Source: Candidatus Aegiribacteria sp.
GTDB lineage: Bacteria > Fermentibacterota > Fermentibacteria > Fermentibacterales > JCC-6
DNA: 45,011 nucleotides
Direction: 5' to 3'
Assembly (NCBI GenBank): GCA_013138965.1
Contig: WTBT01000044.1
Coordinates: 1 to 45,011 of the forward strand
Below are positions 25,736 through 34,489 of the stretch, piece after piece. A program made the position numbers and the translations under genes. Position 1 is the stretch's first letter, and each line of letters begins with the position of its first letter. The notes under the pieces were generated by a model. The model had not been told where the DNA came from and made no database searches. It saw only the letters and a list, made by a program, of their open reading frames with translations.

Positions 25736-26191
25736 TTATCGAGATTGACATATCTGCGTATTCCATCCTTCCCCCGGATCAGGCTTTGAATCCCTTTTTG
25801 TATACGGTTTTACGTCTATCAGGGGTGTCCCGTCAAGGGCGCTCAATCCGGACGTATAAATTTTTCTTCCTTCTATTCTGAACAGTCTCGCGACATCAAG
25901 CCCGATCGGATTGGGGCGGTTGGGAGACCTGCTGGCAAACAGCCCGACGCTTCCGCCTTTCAGCGAAGGAGGGTGAGCGATATTTGAACCGTTGTATCCC
26001 CTCACCCTGTCCATGTGAAAAAGAACAATAACATACCTGAAATACTCAAGATCTTGAAGTGCTGTTTCAAATTCCGGCAGGAGTTCCAGAACGAAGGTAC
26101 CATCCGTATCGTCCTCTCCTGCCTGAAAAGGAGCTGTATCAGAATAAGGTGTATGTATTGTTCCTATAGGCCTGTATACTATTTTATTCAT
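25736..26191 (-). CDS. trmO: tRNA (t6A37) N6-methyltransferase TrmO-like
   Basis: About 151 aa from the ATG at 26191. TrmO (YaeB/TsaA family) methylates threonylcarbamoyl-A37 of certain tRNAs. The family motifs are plain: YRPIGTIHTPYSD, then FASRSPNRPNPIGLDVARL and DGTPLIDVKPY. Upstream in-frame ATGs at 26203 and 26242 would add residues outside the conserved domain; none has a strong ribosome-binding site, so the start is uncertain. Confidence 0.9.
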   Translation of the reverse strand: MNKIVYRPIGTIHTPYSDTAPFQAGEDDTDGTFVLELLPEFETALQDLEYFRYVIVLFHMDRVRGYNGSNIAHPPSLKGGSVGLFASRSPNRPNPIGLDVARLFRIEGRKIYTSGLSALDGTPLIDVKPYTKRDSKPDPGEGWNTQICQSR

Positions 26192-26381
26192 AGATAAGTC
26201 CATCCTGCTCTGTTGCTGTTTCGTGCCTTCCACTCTGTACATCCGGATGATAAAATACGATACATACAGTATTCATGCTATGCTCTCGGGATCTATACTG
26301 AAAATCGGGGCTTGCCTTTATATATAAGTAGATAGTATATGATACTCGCATTAAAATTATCATTAACAGGAGTATTCTAGT

Positions 26382-28820
26382 ATGGAGAATTCTGAGAAAA
26401 CAAAGGATGAGCTTCTCAGGGAAGTGTCAGATCTCAGAGAACAGGTGACAAGTGGCGGTGACAAGACCTGTCCCGCTCCTCTTGATGTTTTGAGTATCGA
26501 AGAGTCTATCAACTTTTTCGATAGCATTATTGCGGCCATCACAGAACCGATTCTCATACTTAACTCCGATCTGAAGTGCGTATTCGCAAATAGAAGCTTC
26601 TCCGAAATGTTCGACATCGAATCCTCAAGCATTAAGGATGTTTCCGTTTACGATATCGGCAAAGGTCTTCTGGACCTGAAAGGGCTCAGAGACCTTCTGG
26701 AAGAGCTGCTTTCAATTCACAGGGATTTCGACGGGTACGAGGTCAATTTCGAACTGATCAACATAGGTGAACGCACGATGTCGCTGAACGCAACCGATGT
26801 TCATCAGAAAAGTAATGCTGAAAGGCTCCTGCTCCTGAGCTTTTTTGATATTACGGAACAGAAGAAGGCTGAAAAGAAGCAGAGAGAGGATGAGAAAAAA
26901 TACAGGACCTTATTTGAGGCATCACGTGATGCCATAATGACTCTTGAACCTCCCGACTGGTCCTTCACTGCGGGAAACCCCGCGACCATAAAAATGTTCA
27001 GATGTGAAAGCGAAGCCGATTTCACCTCAAAACAACCATGGCTGCTTTCACCTCAGTATCAACCCGATGGCCAGGTATCGGTTCTGAAAGCCAAGGAAAT
27101 GATCGACAGAGCAATTGAGAACGGATCCAACTACTTTGAATGGATTCATAAACGACTCGATGGTGAAGAGTTTCCCGCAACCGTTCTTCTAAGCAGGATA
27201 GAACTCAAGGGGAAAACTCTTCTTCAAGGTACGGTCCGGGATATCACCGGACGTAAACAGGTTGAAGACGAACTCAGAACACATCGATTCCGCCTTGAGG
27301 AGATAGTCAGGGAACGGACAATCGAGTTGGAGGAAAGCGAAAGGAAGTACCGCACTCTTGTGGAGCAGAGTCATGATGGGATTTACATCTACGGAGGCAA
27401 CCGTTTTCTCTTTGTCAATGACCGATTATGTGACCTCATGCTGTACAGCAGAGATGAACTGCTGAACATGGAATTCTCAGAACTTATCCATCCCGATGAC
27501 AGGGAAATGATCAACGATAACGGGATCATCAAAGAAAGTTTCTCTGAAGTTCCCAACGTATTCACCGTAAGAATGATAAGGGGAGATGGTGAATCCCGGC
27601 ATATCGAGTTATCCGTTCGTAGTCTTACCTACAGCGGTGAAGACGCAATTCTTGGAGTTGCACGGGATATCACAATCCTGAAGAAACTGGAAGAAGAACA
27701 TAGGAGAATCGAGAAGCTTGAATCCCTGGGACTTCTTGCCGGAGGTATCGCCCACGATTTTAACAATTTCCTGACAGTCATCATGGGAAATATCTCGCTC
27801 GCAAGAGCAATGGTTGAACCGGGCAGCGATCTGTACGAAATTCTGACAAGCTCCGAACACGCTGCCAGCAAGGCGTCCAATCTCCCCAGACAGCTTCTCA
27901 CATTTTCCAGGGGAGGATATCCGGTCAAGTCAAGTGTGTCGATTGCCAGAATTCTCAGAGACTCAGCCGATTTCGCACTGAGCGGCTCCATGGTAACGGC
28001 AGAGTATTCCATTGCGGATGACCTTAAACAGGTTATCGTTGACGAAGAACAGATCGGGCAGGTCATCAGCAGTATTGTTATTAACGCACAACAGGCTATG
28101 CCGGATGGAGGCCGTGTTTGCATCAGTGCGGAAAATATCCTGATACTCGAGAACAATTCTGTGGCAATTCCCGAAGGCCAGTACGTTATGGTCAGAATAA
28201 AGGATGAAGGATACGGCATCGAAAAAGATCATCTCAGCAGAGTATTCGATCCGTTTTTCACGACAAAGCAGAACGGAACTGGGCTTGGTCTTGCAACCTC
28301 ATATTCGATTATCAGGAAACACAGGGGGCACATAAAGGTTGAAACTGAAGCGGGTAAAGGCAGCACATTTATAATCTACATTCCGGCTGACATTCCTTCT
28401 GTGATCAGTGAAACTCATGAACCTGGACCGGAGAAGCTCTCAGGAGGAAAGATACTTGTGATGGATGATCACGAACTGGTGAGAGAAACAGTCATGACCA
28501 TGCTTAAAAGACTTGGTTACAAAGTTGACAGCGCGACGGACGGAAACGAAGCCATTGAAAAGTACAGAACAGGCATAAATGCTTCAGAACCTTATAACGC
28601 GGTAATTCTGGATCTTACAGTTCCCAACGGCATGGGCGGATTAGAAACCATGAAAGAACTGCGAAAGATTGATCCGGATGTAACAGCGATCGTATCCAGC
28701 GGATATTCCAACGCACCGGTTATAGCTGATTACTCCACGTACGGATTCGCAGGAGTCATGATGAAACCATATTCAATCAGTCAGCTTTCTGACCTGCTGC
28801 GAGATATCTTTGGTGAATGA
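26382..28820 (+). CDS. Hybrid sensor histidine kinase (PAS-PAS-PAS-HisKA-HATPase-REC)
   Basis: 812 aa, no obvious transmembrane segment, so probably cytosolic. Short coiled-coil start, then three PAS-like domains (about 37-160, 175-300, 335-440), a HisKA dimerisation helix with phospho-acceptor H458 in GGIAHDFNN, an ATPase domain (FDPFFTTKQNGTGLGLATSY) and a C-terminal receiver with phosphorylatable D744 (AVILDLTVPN) and Lys in MMKPYS. AGGAG lies about 10 nt before the ATG. Its output partner is not in the window. Followed by transporter debris and another hybrid kinase. Confidence 0.93.
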   Translation: MENSEKTKDELLREVSDLREQVTSGGDKTCPAPLDVLSIEESINFFDSIIAAITEPILILNSDLKCVFANRSFSEMFDIESSSIKDVSVYDIGKGLLDLKGLRDLLEELLSIHRDFDGYEVNFELINIGERTMSLNATDVHQKSNAERLLLLSFFDITEQKKAEKKQREDEKKYRTLFEASRDAIMTLEPPDWSFTAGNPATIKMFRCESEADFTSKQPWLLSPQYQPDGQVSVLKAKEMIDRAIENGSNYFEWIHKRLDGEEFPATVLLSRIELKGKTLLQGTVRDITGRKQVEDELRTHRFRLEEIVRERTIELEESERKYRTLVEQSHDGIYIYGGNRFLFVNDRLCDLMLYSRDELLNMEFSELIHPDDREMINDNGIIKESFSEVPNVFTVRMIRGDGESRHIELSVRSLTYSGEDAILGVARDITILKKLEEEHRRIEKLESLGLLAGGIAHDFNNFLTVIMGNISLARAMVEPGSDLYEILTSSEHAASKASNLPRQLLTFSRGGYPVKSSVSIARILRDSADFALSGSMVTAEYSIADDLKQVIVDEEQIGQVISSIVINAQQAMPDGGRVCISAENILILENNSVAIPEGQYVMVRIKDEGYGIEKDHLSRVFDPFFTTKQNGTGLGLATSYSIIRKHRGHIKVETEAGKGSTFIIYIPADIPSVISETHEPGPEKLSGGKILVMDDHELVRETVMTMLKRLGYKVDSATDGNEAIEKYRTGINASEPYNAVILDLTVPNGMGGLETMKELRKIDPDVTAIVSSGYSNAPVIADYSTYGFAGVMMKPYSISQLSDLLRDIFGE

Positions 28821-28934
28821 ACTCAAACTATGAACATGTACCTGGGGAGATGATATGAAACTCGGAATTTCTCACTGCAGTACCGGCAATACTCATAATT
28901 CCTTTCAGCATACTCCCTGATTGCATAAGGATAA

Positions 28935-29156
28935 ATCCTCCATACAGACGCGGGTGGTTTCGAATGGCTTTGGCTCGGCCTTTCATGTATAGTGGGTTTC
29001 GTCATTGCAGATCTGTATCTTTTCAGGGCGTTCATCCTTATCGAAAGCAGGATCTCAATGGTTATCTTCTCACTTGTTCCACCCATTACCGCTGTAACAG
29101 GCTGGATTCTGTTTAGCGAAACTCTCTCTCTGAAACAGGGAAGGCAGGCAGCCTGA
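28935..29156 (+). pseudogene. Remnant of an EamA/DMT-family transporter
   Basis: A plus frame open from 28935 to TGA 29156 reads WLWLGLSCIVGFVIADLYLF then ISMVIFSLVPPITAVTGWIL and SETLSLKQG, the C-terminal half of the second EamA repeat. It stops short of the last helix and has no start. An ATG with a GGGGAGATGAT leader at 28855 may be the old start, but its frame stops after 21 codons. The rest of 28823-29244 shows nothing else. Confidence 0.65.
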
Positions 29157-29265
29157 AATAGTGAATACCCGCGAAATGATAATGTAATAGCATGTATTGC
29201 GATTAACGGCCGAATGTGAGATAGTAGCGTAAATTGAGATTTCTTTGTCTAATGGAATATTATTT

Positions 29266-31182
29266 ATGAACAATTCTGTGTCTGTCCTCTCGTACATGTC
29301 TATTGATGGCGTTCTGCGGGATTCAGATGAACTCGTTCTGTTCATCAGTCGTACCGGAACAATTATCCTTATAAACAACCGAGGCAGCAAGATTCTGGGC
29401 AGTCCCACTGATGAAATAATCGGGAAAAACTGGTTTGAGGATTTCATTTCCGATTCGTGCCGTGAACATGTTTTTGACGAATTCCGATCCAATCTGAACG
29501 ACTCCGAAACACTCGTTTTCAACCAGGATTACATGGTACTCTGCAGCGGTGAAACCGAGAAACAGGTTTCCTTGAACAACAGGATTGTTAAGGATGAAGA
29601 TGACATTGTTATGTGTATTCTGGTTTCAGGTCATGTGATTGATGAGTCTGGAGAAACCCCGAATGGATTAATAAAGAACAATGAAATATACAGATCCGTC
29701 GTTGAAGACAGCAATGATGCTATAATAGTACACAAAGATGGAATAATCGTCTTTGTCAACGATACGGGCAAGAGGATAACCGGCTACCTGGAAGATGAGT
29801 TCTATGGATCGAACGTTCTGGATTTCATATCAACTGATTATAAACCAATTGTGCTGAAAAATATGACTGACAGAATGGCCGGGAAGGATTCTCCCTCATT
29901 GTATGATATCGAGATTCTGAGGAAGGATGGCGCTATCATTCCCGTTGAGATCAGTGTTTCGACAATTCACTACGAAGGCGAACAAGCTCAAATGGCTGTG
30001 CTGAGGGATCTATCCAACAGACATTCTCTTGAAGAACAATTGCGCCAGGTTCAGAAGATGGATGCGATAGGACAGCTTGCCGGAGGTGTCGCACACGATT
30101 TCAACAACATTCTACAGGTAATTAACGGCTACACGGAATTAGCTCAGGGATCACTTGAAAAAGACAATCCGGTTCAGGAAATGCTGCGGCAGGTTTCACA
30201 GGCGGGAGAGAGAGCAAACTCTCTTGTCAGACAACTTCTTACGTTCAGTCGCAATCAGCAGATCGTAACCAGGATACTGGATCTGAACGAAGTCATAACT
30301 GAACATATAACTATGCTGCAAAGGGTTATAGGAGAGGATATCGTGCTTGAATTCCTGCCTTCCAGCGAAGCCATCTACATCAACGGTGACCAGGACATGA
30401 TAGGGCAGTTGCTCCTGAACATCTTTCTGAATGCCAGGGATGCGATGCCTGAGGGCGGTAGGATCCTGCTAAAGACTAAGCGGGTTTTTCTTGACCGCGA
30501 ATTCTGCAAAACCAACTCTACTGAGCAGGGCTATTACGCGATGTTGTCCATATCCGATACCGGGTGTGGCATGGATAAAGGAACCCTCAGCAGAATATTC
30601 GAGCCTTTCTTCAGCACAAAGGGAATCGCGGCTGGTACAGGACTTGGGCTGTCAACTGTTTATGGAATAGTAACACAGCATGACGGGATGATCATCGCAA
30701 AAAGCAAGCCAGATAATGGCTCGATATTCCGGATTTACCTCCCTGTAGTCAAAAAGGATGCTATAATCGAAGAATTACTTCCTGAACACGAAATCATTGT
30801 TGAGACATCCAAAACCATAGTTATCACGGAGGACGACGAGAATGTAAGAAACCTGGTCAGTGACATTCTCTCAGAGGCGGGTCACGAAGTAATCACTGCA
30901 ACCAACGGGGAAGAAGCTGTTATACTGGTCAGCGATTCTCCCGACAGTGTTGACCTTGTCGTACTTGATGTGATAATGCCGGTCCTTGGCGGTTACGAAG
31001 CAGCCGACAGGATTCGCGAGATACGACCTGATATACCACTCATATTCTGTAGCGGATACAAAAAGGGGCAGAACCAAAAAGACATAGACAGACACCTGGA
31101 AGGATCCAGGTTCCTATCAAAACCGTATTCAATGGCACAGCTTCTGAACGCCATAAACGAGCTTTTTGCCGAAAGAAAATAA
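29266..31182 (+). CDS. Hybrid sensor histidine kinase (PAS-PAS-HisKA-HATPase-REC)
   Basis: 638 aa from the ATG at 29266 (a TTG at 29245 is also possible; neither has a good Shine-Dalgarno). Two PAS domains (second: YRSVVEDSNDAIIVHKDG), H277 in GGVAHDFNNILQ, an ATPase domain (EPFFSTKGIAAGTGLGLSTV) and a receiver with D568 (LVVLDVIMPVLGG) and LSKPYS. No membrane segment. Same architecture family as the kinase upstream, but the two are not close copies. Confidence 0.92.
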   Translation: MNNSVSVLSYMSIDGVLRDSDELVLFISRTGTIILINNRGSKILGSPTDEIIGKNWFEDFISDSCREHVFDEFRSNLNDSETLVFNQDYMVLCSGETEKQVSLNNRIVKDEDDIVMCILVSGHVIDESGETPNGLIKNNEIYRSVVEDSNDAIIVHKDGIIVFVNDTGKRITGYLEDEFYGSNVLDFISTDYKPIVLKNMTDRMAGKDSPSLYDIEILRKDGAIIPVEISVSTIHYEGEQAQMAVLRDLSNRHSLEEQLRQVQKMDAIGQLAGGVAHDFNNILQVINGYTELAQGSLEKDNPVQEMLRQVSQAGERANSLVRQLLTFSRNQQIVTRILDLNEVITEHITMLQRVIGEDIVLEFLPSSEAIYINGDQDMIGQLLLNIFLNARDAMPEGGRILLKTKRVFLDREFCKTNSTEQGYYAMLSISDTGCGMDKGTLSRIFEPFFSTKGIAAGTGLGLSTVYGIVTQHDGMIIAKSKPDNGSIFRIYLPVVKKDAIIEELLPEHEIIVETSKTIVITEDDENVRNLVSDILSEAGHEVITATNGEEAVILVSDSPDSVDLVVLDVIMPVLGGYEAADRIREIRPDIPLIFCSGYKKGQNQKDIDRHLEGSRFLSKPYSMAQLLNAINELFAERK

Positions 31183-31371
31183 CTGTCCGCGAGACCCTTC
31201 AAGGATGAATCATTAAGCTGAGAATCACAATTGAGGTTTCAGGCTCAGCCAGACTGAATCTCTGAACTATTCTCCTGAAGAATTCGCTTGCATTTCGGAG
31301 CAGGCTGGAACATAATGCGTGTATATATTCAGGGAATTACCGGAATCCGGTTTTTATCACAGGGAGATACT

Positions 31372-32553
31372 ATGCATAGGATATACTTTGATCACAACGC
31401 TACAACACCTCTGCACCCGGAGGTTAAGTCTGCGATAATAGAATCAATTGAAGTGTTCGGAAACCCTTCCAGTCTTCATGAAGATGGAAGAAGGGCTCGA
31501 ATTCTTATCGAGACGGCCAGAGAAAAGGTTGCAGCCCTGATTAACGCCGATCCGGAAGAGATCATGTTCGTGGGAAGCGGTTCGGAAGCGAATAACACCG
31601 TACTTTCACTGGTAAGCTGCAGCGGAGCCCGGTGCAGCCTGCATTCCCCTGCCGACAGTGACCTTGTAACATCGACCATCGAGCACCCATGCATCCTTGA
31701 GACATCGAAGTGTCTTGAAAACAGGGGAACAAATGTCTGGCGCGTAGGTGTGGACAGCAGGGGTCTTATAAAAATGGACGATCTTGAACAGGCAGTATCT
31801 GAGAATACATCGCTCGTGTCCATTATGATGGTGAATAACGAAACAGGCGCGATTCAGGATGTTGAAAGAGCCCTGGAAATAGCTCATGCCTCGGGAGCCT
31901 TCTTCCATACAGACGCCGTACAGGCGGTGGGCAAGCTGCCCCTGGATGTCAGGAAGCTGAATGTTGACTTTCTGACCATCTCAGCCCACAAGATCTATGG
32001 CCCGAAGGGGGTCGGAGCTCTGTACGTAAGGAAGGGCACCCCCTTCTGCCCACTGATCAGGGGTGGCCATCAAGAGATGGGGCGGCGGGCAGGTACGGAA
32101 AACACACTCGGCATTGTTGGTCTTGGAAGGGCGGTTGAACTCCGTGCTGAAGAGATGGATGCCGAGGCTGAACGCCTTGCTGAACTCAATAGAGTGCTGC
32201 GGGAGGGAATAGAAAGCCGGATCGAGAACATCCATTTCAACGGTGATCCGGAACACTGCCTTCACTCCACACTCAACGTTTCCTTTGAAGGGGTTGAAGG
32301 GGAGTCGCTTCTCCTTTACCTTGATTATGAAGGGGTGGAAGTTTCAACAGGTTCGGCATGTGCATCAGGATCCCTTGATCCATCCCATGTCCTGCTGGAG
32401 ATGAATCTTCCTGTTGAATTCACTCACGGCTCTCTCCGGATGAGTATGGGAAGGTCAACAACCCGCGAAGAGGTTGATTATGTGCTGGAAGTTCTTCCCG
32501 GCATCGTTAAGAAACTGCGCAGAATGTCCACTGTCTACGGAGGTGAACGATGA
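31372..32553 (+). CDS. nifS: NifS-type cysteine desulfurase
   Basis: 393 aa PLP enzyme releasing sulfur from cysteine for Fe-S assembly. Starts YFDHNATTPLHPEV at the ATG 31372 with AGGGAGA just upstream; an in-frame ATG at 31288 is discounted. PLP Lys in TISAHKIYGPKG, active-site Cys in STGSACASGSLDPSHVL, as in the NifS/IscS group. The stop overlaps the ATG of the NifU-like gene by 4 nt, so the pair forms a desulfurase-scaffold operon, useful to the cluster-rich enzymes in this window. NifS-type enzymes can also act on selenocysteine. Confidence 0.94.
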   Translation: MHRIYFDHNATTPLHPEVKSAIIESIEVFGNPSSLHEDGRRARILIETAREKVAALINADPEEIMFVGSGSEANNTVLSLVSCSGARCSLHSPADSDLVTSTIEHPCILETSKCLENRGTNVWRVGVDSRGLIKMDDLEQAVSENTSLVSIMMVNNETGAIQDVERALEIAHASGAFFHTDAVQAVGKLPLDVRKLNVDFLTISAHKIYGPKGVGALYVRKGTPFCPLIRGGHQEMGRRAGTENTLGIVGLGRAVELRAEEMDAEAERLAELNRVLREGIESRIENIHFNGDPEHCLHSTLNVSFEGVEGESLLLYLDYEGVEVSTGSACASGSLDPSHVLLEMNLPVEFTHGSLRMSMGRSTTREEVDYVLEVLPGIVKKLRRMSTVYGGER

Positions 32554-33164
32554 GCTCCTGGCTTTACTCGGAGAAAGTCAAAGATCACTTCATGAATCCC
32601 AGAAACATCATGTTCGACGATGAGGATTTCGAATACGATGCCAAGGGTAAGGTCGGCAATATAAAGTGCGGTGATGAGATGGTCTTCTATTTGAAGATAG
32701 ACCCGGATACACTTACGATCACCGACTGCAGATGGAAAACCTTCGGATGCGCAAGCGCCATAGCCAGTACATCTGTTCTATCGGAAATGATAAAGGGCAT
32801 GACCCTCGAGGATATTTACAATATTTCAAACGTTGATATCATGAACGAGCTCGGCGGGCTTCCGGATAACAAGGTTCACTGCTCCGTACTGGGCGACAAG
32901 GCTCTGCAGGAAGCCGTCAACAACTACTACCGCGGACATGGTATGGAAGATAAGGTCCACGATACCGAGTCAAGGATCGTATGCGAATGTCTCAATGTTT
33001 CGGAGGAAGAAATCGAATTTGCCGTACTTGAGGGAGCACGCAATTACTATCAGCTTCAGGAGATGACAAAGATCGGCACCTCCTGCGGCAAGTGTGAAGA
33101 AGATGCAAGGGAACGGCTTGCATTTTACCTGGATAAGCATTTTGGGGTGAAGGAGATCGATTAA
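32550..33164 (+). CDS. nifU: NifU-like Fe-S scaffold protein
   Basis: 204 aa. N-terminal IscU-like scaffold with the three ligand cysteines (KCGDEM, TFGCASAIAS, VHCSVLG), followed by a BFD-type [2Fe-2S] domain (CECLNVSEEEIE ... GTSCGKCEEDARE) as in the centre of NifU. The C-terminal Nfu domain of full NifU is absent. Translationally coupled to nifS. Confidence 0.93.
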   Translation: MSSWLYSEKVKDHFMNPRNIMFDDEDFEYDAKGKVGNIKCGDEMVFYLKIDPDTLTITDCRWKTFGCASAIASTSVLSEMIKGMTLEDIYNISNVDIMNELGGLPDNKVHCSVLGDKALQEAVNNYYRGHGMEDKVHDTESRIVCECLNVSEEEIEFAVLEGARNYYQLQEMTKIGTSCGKCEEDARERLAFYLDKHFGVKEID

Positions 33165-33265
33165 CCTCATACCAGAAGGTGTGCCGCATGTTTATCTGTG
33201 AGTCATATCAAGACCTGCATTTTATTCACATAATTGCAATAAACTCCCTCCGTCCCTATTAAAAT

Positions 33266-33287
33266 GGGGCGGCCCTGTGGCCGCCCC
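33266..33287 (-). terminator. Rho-independent terminator
   Basis: A perfect 9-bp GC stem, GGGGCGGCC (33266-33274) and GGCCGCCCC (33279-33287), with a 4-nt loop. On the minus strand it is followed by ATTTTAAT, so it should end transcription of the selenoprotein gene stopping at 33306. It may also separate it from the convergent nifU transcript. Confidence 0.75.
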
Positions 33288-33305
33288 CGAAATGATACTG
33301 GAGTA

Positions 33306-34298
33306 TCAGCGAATTATTGCCAGCTGGCGTTTTATTATCTCGCCGCTGCCGGTGGTAAGTTGCACGAAGTATACTCCGCTTTCCTCAATGAAAGTACTTA
33401 TAGCTCCATCAACGGGAAAACTCTCAACAACTCTTCCTGCGATGTCAAACACCTGGACTGTTCCCGTTTCCTCTGCGGGAAGCAGGCAGCTTATTGAAAG
33501 ATTTCCATTGCTCGGGTTCGGAGCGACAGTCAGTACCGCTGATGGTAAAGCAGGCTCTTCGCCGGATACACCAGTGGCAGGATCGGGAAGATCCATAAAA
33601 TTCGAATTGAGAACTTCTTTTGTTCCCGAAGCGTACTGTACGAAAGTGGCTACATTCAGGTTATCGATTGGGTGTATAGTTGGATTCAGTGTATAGGAAC
33701 CGGCCACACTGATGGTTTGCGGATATGGCCCTGTGAAGTTAAGAATCTTTCCCTGCGAACCCAGAGGATACGCAACCGGTATCCACATCATTTCCTTCCC
33801 GTTGTAACCGCCCCATGCGGATGTTGCTATCTCGTGATCCTCAAGTATCACGGACCAGACTTTGATGGGGTAGGACAGAGCGGGTTCCTGTTCTGCAGTG
33901 ATACTGATGTATGCCATTCCTCCTGTGGAATCACCGACGAAGTTGATATCGAAATCAATATGCGATGGCACAGCAAGCCTGGTGTTGATGGCATTAGCAT
34001 ATGTTGGCGGATTGGTGTTTGCGTTAATGCCGTCTATCTTCACTGTGGCGGTGCCAGTTACTCCATAGAAACCGAATCTTCCGGAGTTGAATGAATTTGC
34101 CGCGGGGCCATTGTAGAACAGGTAAAGGGGCGCAAGATCTCCCGAGGCTACGAAGGGGTTAAGAGCATTTTTAACAGCTGTCCAGCTGTTGTAACAACCG
34201 GGTCAACCAATCTGGGTGAAGTACTCGAAAAGGACAACTCTTTCAGCGGAGAAGGATACCGCTGCAAAAACCATAAGAACGAATAACAAGATTTTCAT
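33306..34298 (-). CDS. Predicted secreted thioredoxin-fold selenoprotein (Sec32, UPGC motif)
   Basis: 330 aa if TGA at 34205-34203 (codon 32) is read as selenocysteine. Start ATG 34298 with GGAG 5 nt upstream; signal peptide LLFVLMVFAAVSFSA; then VVLFEYFTQIG-U-PGC-YNSW, a Sec-x-x-Cys in the place of the CxxC of thioredoxin-fold/Omp28-like secreted proteins, followed by GVTGTATVKIDG, which resembles the cis-Pro-like strand of that family (usually GTPT). The C-terminus is a T9SS-type sorting domain (APNPSNGNLSISCLLPA, VFDIAGRVVESFP, SGVYFVQL). The frame has no other break. A conventional caller would start it at GTG 34043 and lose the signal and active site. A SECIS-like hairpin follows at 34173-34190. 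Alternative: nonsense mutation or sequencing error. Confidence 0.8.
34173..34190 (-). promoter_or_regulatory. SECIS-like hairpin for Sec32
   Basis: In the mRNA, 12 nt after UGA, the stem AACAGCT / AGCTGTT (7 bp) closes a GGAC loop; the loop begins 19 nt after the UGA. A short stem whose apical loop starts with G, placed 16-37 nt after UGA, is the accepted form of a bacterial SECIS bound by SelB. Confidence 0.7.
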
Positions 34299-34437
34299 AT
34301 TATCTCCTTTCAATATATACATAGTAAATACATATGCAATTGCATAGAGTATCGTGAATCCGTACTGAATTCATTTGAACTGCAGATGAAGAAAACGGAT
34401 ACTTCATGCGCCATCTAAAATCAGGTAGAGCAAGAGA

Positions 34438-34464
34438 GCCCCGGACTGCTGGGCAATCCGGGGC
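34438..34464 (-). terminator. Terminator-like hairpin after the second selenoprotein gene
   Basis: GCCCCGGA (34438-34445) pairs perfectly with TCCGGGGC (34457-34464) over an 11-nt loop, 26 bp past the stop of the minus-strand gene ending at 34490. The following minus-strand sequence (TCTCTTGCTC) is only a weak U-tract. Confidence 0.5.
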
Positions 34465-34489
34465 GAAGCTCCAAGCAAAAGGGTTGATC

